64,000 nt of DNA from the NCBI RefSeq assembly GCF_947179165.1, contig NC_077240.1, positions 47,986,501 to 48,050,500 of the forward strand, in the 5' to 3' direction. This document shows positions 58,720 through 64,000 of this stretch, one piece after another. Made by a program: the position numbers and the translations under genes. Each line of letters opens with the position of its first letter. Position 1 is the first letter of the stretch. The notes beneath the pieces are model-generated. The model did not search any database. It saw only the letters and a program-made list of their open reading frames with translations, and was not told the origin of the DNA. The stretch comes from Solanum dulcamara (lineage: Eukaryota; Streptophyta; Magnoliopsida; Solanales; Solanaceae).

Positions 58720-60689
58720 TTATGATGGTTCGAGACACGATTCGGGATAAATAAAGTGAGCAAGCTAATGGGAAACTCTCTCGGATTTAAGATCAATTGC
58801 AGAAACTAATGGAAGGAATGTCAAGTCTATATGAGAGGAATATTCAAGCCGATAAGGAAATTCTGGCAATCAAAAAAACCCTAGTATCTATGGAACTGAA
58901 GGAAAATGAATAAGAGTAGGGTATAAAAGAGTCTTCCACTATCAGACATTGTTTAGTAGAGATTCATAATGAAACTCGGCATAGGGATTTCCATGGAGGA
59001 AGATTTGGGTCCAATGGTAATGGAAATTGTTTAACTCGATATTCTAAATTTGATTCCCTCACTTTTGTAGTTGTGATCTCTGTACTTGGTTGTACAAAGT
59101 TGTTCAAGTTCTTTCTATGAATGAAGTTCCTTTCGAGCAAAGAGTTAAGGTAGATTCAATCCATCTGGATGATGAAGCTATTGCTTGACACATGTCATAT
59201 ATGAAATCTCAAAATGCCGCTAATGACCAACCTTTCTTAGACAGAGGATGCATTAGACTTGAATGAGAGATTTGGAGAAGGATTTGAAGATCCAATGGAG
59301 GGATTAAACAAAATAGGTTAAGAACATTGACTACTACTGAGATGGATGCAAAAAGGGTCAGTCTAATCTTGTCAAGCAAAATAGTTAAGAAGATTGACTA
59401 CTGTTGAGATGGATGAAAAAAGGGCCAAAGGCTTGTGTTTTTCCTATGATGAAAACTATGTAGTGGGCCATAATTGCAGAGCCAACAAGCAATTATTTAT
59501 GGTAGAGTTATTGCAAGATGTTGGATTCATGGAGTAGAAAGGACATGAAATAGTGCAAGAAATTATTGAAAGTCCACAAAGAGGGGATGAACTCATCACT
59601 ATTTCATTGCAGGCTTCCACTGGAGCTATTGTTTATCAGGCTAGTGCTATAGCTGAACAATCTGTTAGTGTAGCAAATGGTCGACAAGTACAAACTACTT
59701 GAGTCTACAAGAACTTACAATGGCTACTATAAAGTACTACCTTCTCATCTGATTTCTCATTATTTCCATTAAGAGATATGGATATTGTATTAGGAGTACA
59801 TTGTTTAAATACTCTTGGAAGAATTCTGTTGATTTTAAGAATAGAACCATAGAGTTTATGTATTAAGGGAAGAAGCATATGTTGAGAGGAGTCAGTAGCT
59901 AACTCAAATCTTCAAAAGCCAGTTTGATCAATGGGGTAGGGTCTAAACCACACTTCTACATGATGAAAGTGGTTAGAACTGAAATGCCATAAGTATATTT
60001 TCATAGCATACATACTACATAAGGTACAAAGTCAAATCCTGCATTATCCGCCTTAGTGCAATAGTATTTTAATATCTTTGAAAGCACAGTCTACACTACC
60101 TCCTCATAGAGGATCATTTGATCATAAAATACCTCTCACTGAATCTGCAAATCTAGTGAATAAAAGACCATTTAGGTAAGCTGTTATAAAAAAGGATATT
60201 ATAGGAAAACTAGATCAGGAGATTCTAATTCAAGGAGTAATCCAACATAGTATCAGTCCCTATGCTTCTCTAGTGATGTTAGTAGGGAAAAATGATGGGA
60301 GTTGGAGGTTATTTGTTGACTACTAGGAGTGAAATCAAATGAAAGTAAATGATAAATTTCCTATACCCATAGTTGGATATTTGTAAGATGAATTATATGG
60401 AGGTTCTGTATTTTCTTAGATAGATCTTAGAGCTAGCTATCACCAACTAGGAATGATTGAGGGTGATACACATAAAACTATCTTTAGAACTCATGAAAGT
60501 CATTATGAATTCTTGGTTATGCCTTTTAGCTTGACTAATGCTCCCTCTTTGTTTCAAAGACTTTGGAACTTTGTCTTCAAACCATTATTGAGGAAATAAG
60601 TATTCATTTTCTTTGATGACACCTTGATTTTTAGTAATATTTTTTCTACTTATATTGGTCATGTAAAGGTTGTGTTTGATCTTATGGTC
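58720..60689 (+). pseudogene. gag-protease-RT of a Reina-like gypsy element (truncated)
   Basis: Starts near ATGATGGTTCGAGAC. Gag: NGKLSRI, QLQKLMEGMSSLYERNIQAD, KEILAIKKTLVSMELKENE. Zinc knuckle at about 59425-59510: AKGLCFSYDENYVVGHNC; the second Cys reads Tyr, and KQLFMVEL follows, typical of short-LTR chromoviruses. Protease region near 59770-59820: [94 protein letters not shown], and the box FFDDTLIFS (about 60610-60636; Asp pair present). It stops abruptly in RT after HVKVVFDLM at 60689. Many stops, no integrase. Confidence 0.87.
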
Positions 60690-61696
60690 TGATGATATGG
60701 GGTGTATTTACCTATTAAAACACCACATTTCGCCCAAATTTTAGCTAAATTCGGAGTAAAATCTTATGAATATCATTATGTTTATTAATAATAATCTATG
60801 ATGAGCTAATAGACATGTTTAATTAAGTTCAGGACAAAAACAACAAGAAAAGACCCATATGATTGATTGGAATGCAAAGCGAAGTGATCCGAGGTACAAT
60901 AAATCAAAAATAGCTCTAGGAAAGACCATGAGATGAGCGTCGCACCCCATCTGTCTGAAAACTAAACTTAATAGGCTCACCAAAAGGAGGAAAAGTATAA
61001 GATGGACCCCGTGCCACGAGGTAGAGCTCCTCATGATGGGTCCCACATTGTGGTCCCTTGTCTACTGAACTAGTTTTTACCCAATCAAAGCAGAGTCAAA
61101 CTGGGATTAGAATTTTGACTCTATTATTATATATATGTCTTTTTGATGATGTTTCTAGGGTTACAAGCTACTAGGACTTAGAATTAGATATTAGAATTCA
61201 TTGTTCTTAGTTTCTAGGGTTTATTTATATAGTTTTGTAGATTCTTGTGGATTAAACAAGATTCTCTTACAAGAGTTGCATTAATCAAAGGTTCTTATTA
61301 CTTATTTATTTACATTTATGTTTTCAAGCTATTTAAATTATTGTAGTTGTTGTTTTATGCTTGTTATGAGTAGTTAAACTTGTAACTCGGGTTATGAAAA
61401 TTAGAATACGAATGATGATAATAAATACTTTACAATAAATATTTTTTCATGAAGGGGTTATTATTGTGTATTAAGTTCCTTTCACATATAACATTTTCTT
61501 TGAATGATTGGCAACCATTATAAAAGAAACTCACCTATAATCTGACCTACTTTACCATAAATGTACAAACTAAGAAAAAGATTCATTAATAAGGAATAAG
61601 TTTTGTCAACCACCATCTTATAACTTGAGCTCAAATGAGGATAATGTATTTGAGATTTGTTATGATTGAACAAATTAATTCGACACCCAACTTTCT
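60690..61696. other. Unclassified insertion or LTR-like fragment
   Basis: Begins TGATGATATGGGGTG exactly where gypsy RT stops and runs to the LTR at 61697. It contains GGTCCCACATTGTGG (about 61040), TATA-like ATTATATATATG (about 61122), and TTCTAGGGTTT-type phrases followed by GTGGATTAAACAAGATTCTC. This looks like the 5' LTR or leader of a larger retroelement, possibly of the Tat/Athila type, but there is no primer site or coding sequence to prove it. Confidence 0.35.
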
Positions 61697-64000
61697 TGTC
61701 ACGACCCAATTCTACGAGTCATCATGGCACCTACTATAAACCACATATAGGTAAACCGACCCATATCCCAGAACTATAGGTAATGTGATTAAGGGTAGAA
61801 ACTAAACAAGACTAAAACAACAACAAAATAATAAGAAAAACCAAAAGCAAATAAAAAATATATACAACAAAAGATCCTTCCGGGAACCTCGAAGTCACAA
61901 GTATAGAGCTACTACAAAACAAATACAGGTCCAAAAGTGGACCACAAAAACAAGGCTTGTCTTAAAAGGAAAAACACTAGTCATAATAGAAGGAGATGGG
62001 TAAATCCAGGATGCCATGCCTCACCCTTGTCTCTGGATCAGACCGTAAAAGGCTTGAACTCAAAATTGGTATCTAGTTCTCAGACCTGCATCATGAAAAT
62101 AGATGCACAATATGGTATGAGTACTAAAACAACAGGTACCCAGTAGGCATCATAGACGGATTGAGAAGGAACAGTAAAAGTAATATGAAATGCTAGAATT
62201 TGAACACAGCAAGGGAAAAAAGACATAAATCTAACTAGGATGCATACGAGTGTACTAAACACAAGGAAAGAGAAAACAACTAACTAAACCCAATAGGGTC
62301 CCCATAAGCCCAAAGGGTACACTCGTGTGCAATTCTAAGTAAAAACTAAATAGACCCCCATAAGCCCGACAGGTGTACATAAGAGTTGATATCAACAAAA
62401 AGAACCTGACGACGTTTCTAAGATTACTATAACCTTCCATAGACTTGAACCGAACCAACTGAATGCCTAAAATTTGATTAATAGATGAATAGGAGGTAAG
62501 GAATTGAACCAAAGCGAAGAAGGAGTCAAGGACTTTAACCGAGATTAGAATAGACGAGAAATCAATCAAAGGATGAAGATAGTAATGGATCGAACCAAGA
62601 CAGTAAATGGCCAAGGACTCTAATCAAGGCTGAGGATAGCGATGGACTCGAACCAAAGATGCAGATAAAGATGGACTCTAACCATGTCTGCAAATACTAG
62701 TGGACTCTAACCATGATTGATGAAGTCCCAAGACTCGAATCGAGGCAAAATATACTGAGCATGGACTTGAACCGAACCCGATAGAGTAAATCAGTGACTT
62801 GAACGACAAATGGAGGTGAATCAAATAGATTGAGGATTAGTGGCCAACTGAGCATCACAGGGAGAACCCCAAACTGAGTGCCATCAAGATATTACTCCAA
62901 GCCCGAAATAAAACCAATCAGAATCGATGAGTGGCTTTCAAACCAAGAACCATGTATACTAGAACCAATGGAAAGAGGGAATTATGGATATAAGGTCCTA
63001 GGAGCTATCTGACTGCCTAGCTAAGGCCAAAACTATCAAACTTAAGTCTGCTATATTTGTCTATAGGGAGCTAAGCCATCAGAAGCAACGTCGGAGAGAT
63101 TCTAAGGCCTAACGGCTTAAAATATGCAAGTCTATGAAAATCACTAGTCTAAGACTACACTAACGCTAAATATGCTTCAAATATTGAACACAAGGCACAA
63201 CTAAGGAACACCACAAGGTATAATGATCAACTAACACAATAAACATGCTTTTATCGCCCGAACACCCAAAAAATAGCCTAACACATATATTATACGAACT
63301 AAGCATGATAAACTACCATTTCACCCCCAAATTCACACAATTCAACATATATTTGCATGTTCATGCTTAGTCTAAGAAGAAAAAAGCCATAGCCTACCTT
63401 TAGGCCAATCGAGGGTGCTCTAAGTCAAGTTGCTAGATTTTTTCCCTTACGTACTCCCTCGAATCACCACCTTGCTATCAAAAGTAGAATCATAATATTG
63501 TTACGGTCGTTTAGAAACCTAAATTACTAAAAACAAAGACAAATCAAATTTGGAATCTAAAATGGGAATGTGGGACCCGCAAGACTCTATAAAAAGGTCC
63601 TAATTATCTTCCCAAACTTTTACCCCCCCCCCCCCCCCCCCAAAAAAAAATAAAATACAATTTGGGGCTTGGAACAACCCTCAACCACCACATGAACAAA
63701 ATCAACTTTAAAGTTAAGAATAAAAACAATAGCAGAAGCTAGAACTCAAAAATTACCTCAAATGAAGGACACCAATAGTTTTGAAGACTCCAATACATTC
63801 CCCCAACAATTTTCAACAACCTAGCATTTGAATCACTCAATTTGGACCTATATAGCATAAGCTGTCCATGTTTGAAGGTTTGGGAGAATGGCTGAAAATG
63901 GGTCTGGTCTTAATTAAAAGACTAAACAAAAGACCTCTGTGAACGCGGGCCCTAGGTCGCGAACACGGTGTTCAAAGGACCATGGTCATCTCTGACCATT
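61697..64000 (-). repeat. Partial long LTR running off the window
   Basis: Opens TGTCACGACCCAATTCTACG, then GTCATCATGGCACC, close to the 418-2978 family opening (GGTCATGATGGCAC). A long stretch (about 62600-62780) repeats GATGGACTCTAACCA/GGACTCGAACC-type phrases. At the right edge CG-rich words appear (GAACGCGGGCCCTAGGTCGC near 63942), the expected position of a palindromic island. No coding sequence. Minus orientation is inferred. The end and target duplication lie beyond 64000. Confidence 0.7.
63623..63650. repeat. C19-A9 homopolymer junction
   Basis: 19 consecutive C (63623-63641) directly followed by 9 A. Such tracts are unstable and error-prone in sequencing. The G-rich complement could form a quadruplex. 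Confidence 0.95.

Noticed and set aside
1..64000. Endogenous pararetrovirus or other viral insertion
   Set aside because: All RT segments sit with integrase, LTRs or LINE endonuclease in retrotransposon order. I saw no movement-protein or coat-protein motif of plant viruses.

Overview
This window looks like repeat-rich nuclear DNA from a flowering plant, most probably a member of the nightshade family (Solanaceae), in a heterochromatic setting. The evidence is chromodomain-bearing Ty3/gypsy elements (chromoviruses of the Tekay/Del type) with very long LTRs, an RTE-type LINE whose 3' end has the (TTG)n tail and flank known from nightshade LINEs and SINEs, and AT-rich spacers. The genus cannot be fixed by eye. 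I found no convincing host gene, tRNA, rRNA, CRISPR array or prokaryotic operon. Nearly everything explainable is transposable-element DNA, and nearly every coding segment is broken by stops and frameshifts.

Layout. 1-4075: the 3' half of a Ty1/copia element, split by a 2.6 kb solo LTR. 4076-5940: AT-rich spacer. 5941-39351: fragments of one old LTR (layer 0) carrying two insertions. The first is a 16.9 kb plus-strand Tekay-like element (6359-23294, TSD CTAAC), which itself took in three solo LTRs (8202-11914, 15930-17295, 18008-20273). The second is a solo LTR (23608-38462) that received a complete minus-strand Tekay-like element (24756-37937, TSD ATATT), whose left LTR then received another solo LTR (25573-28755, TSD CCAAC). 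From 39352 the layer-0 LTR is entered by another plus-strand gypsy element. Its 5' LTR (39352-50857) is split by a solo LTR (39513-45065) that contains a further solo LTR (40539-43818, TSD ATTAG), and by a 3.7 kb RTE LINE (45525-49227). That gypsy element then stops shortly after the start of gag.

51282-56340: a probable CACTA-transposon end, then a minus-strand Ty1/copia pol/gag pseudogene interrupted by a 5'-truncated L1 LINE with an RNase H domain. 56341-58394: probable copia LTR remnant and AT-rich spacer. 58395-60689: the 5' part of a small-LTR gypsy element (Reina-like). 60690-61696: unclassified. 61697-64000: a long LTR running off the window.

The elements are parasites stacked in order of age rather than cooperating genes. 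The best-preserved coding unit is the RTE LINE: endonuclease and reverse transcriptase are in one frame, broken by a single stop. The observation I rate highest is that each long-LTR family carries its own cluster of short palindromic words at about the same place in the LTR, as if this part were an interchangeable module. Several LTR copies also share a splice-site-like pair. Two solo LTRs of one family carry adjacent hairpins beside a TATA-like word, and unrelated minisatellites.
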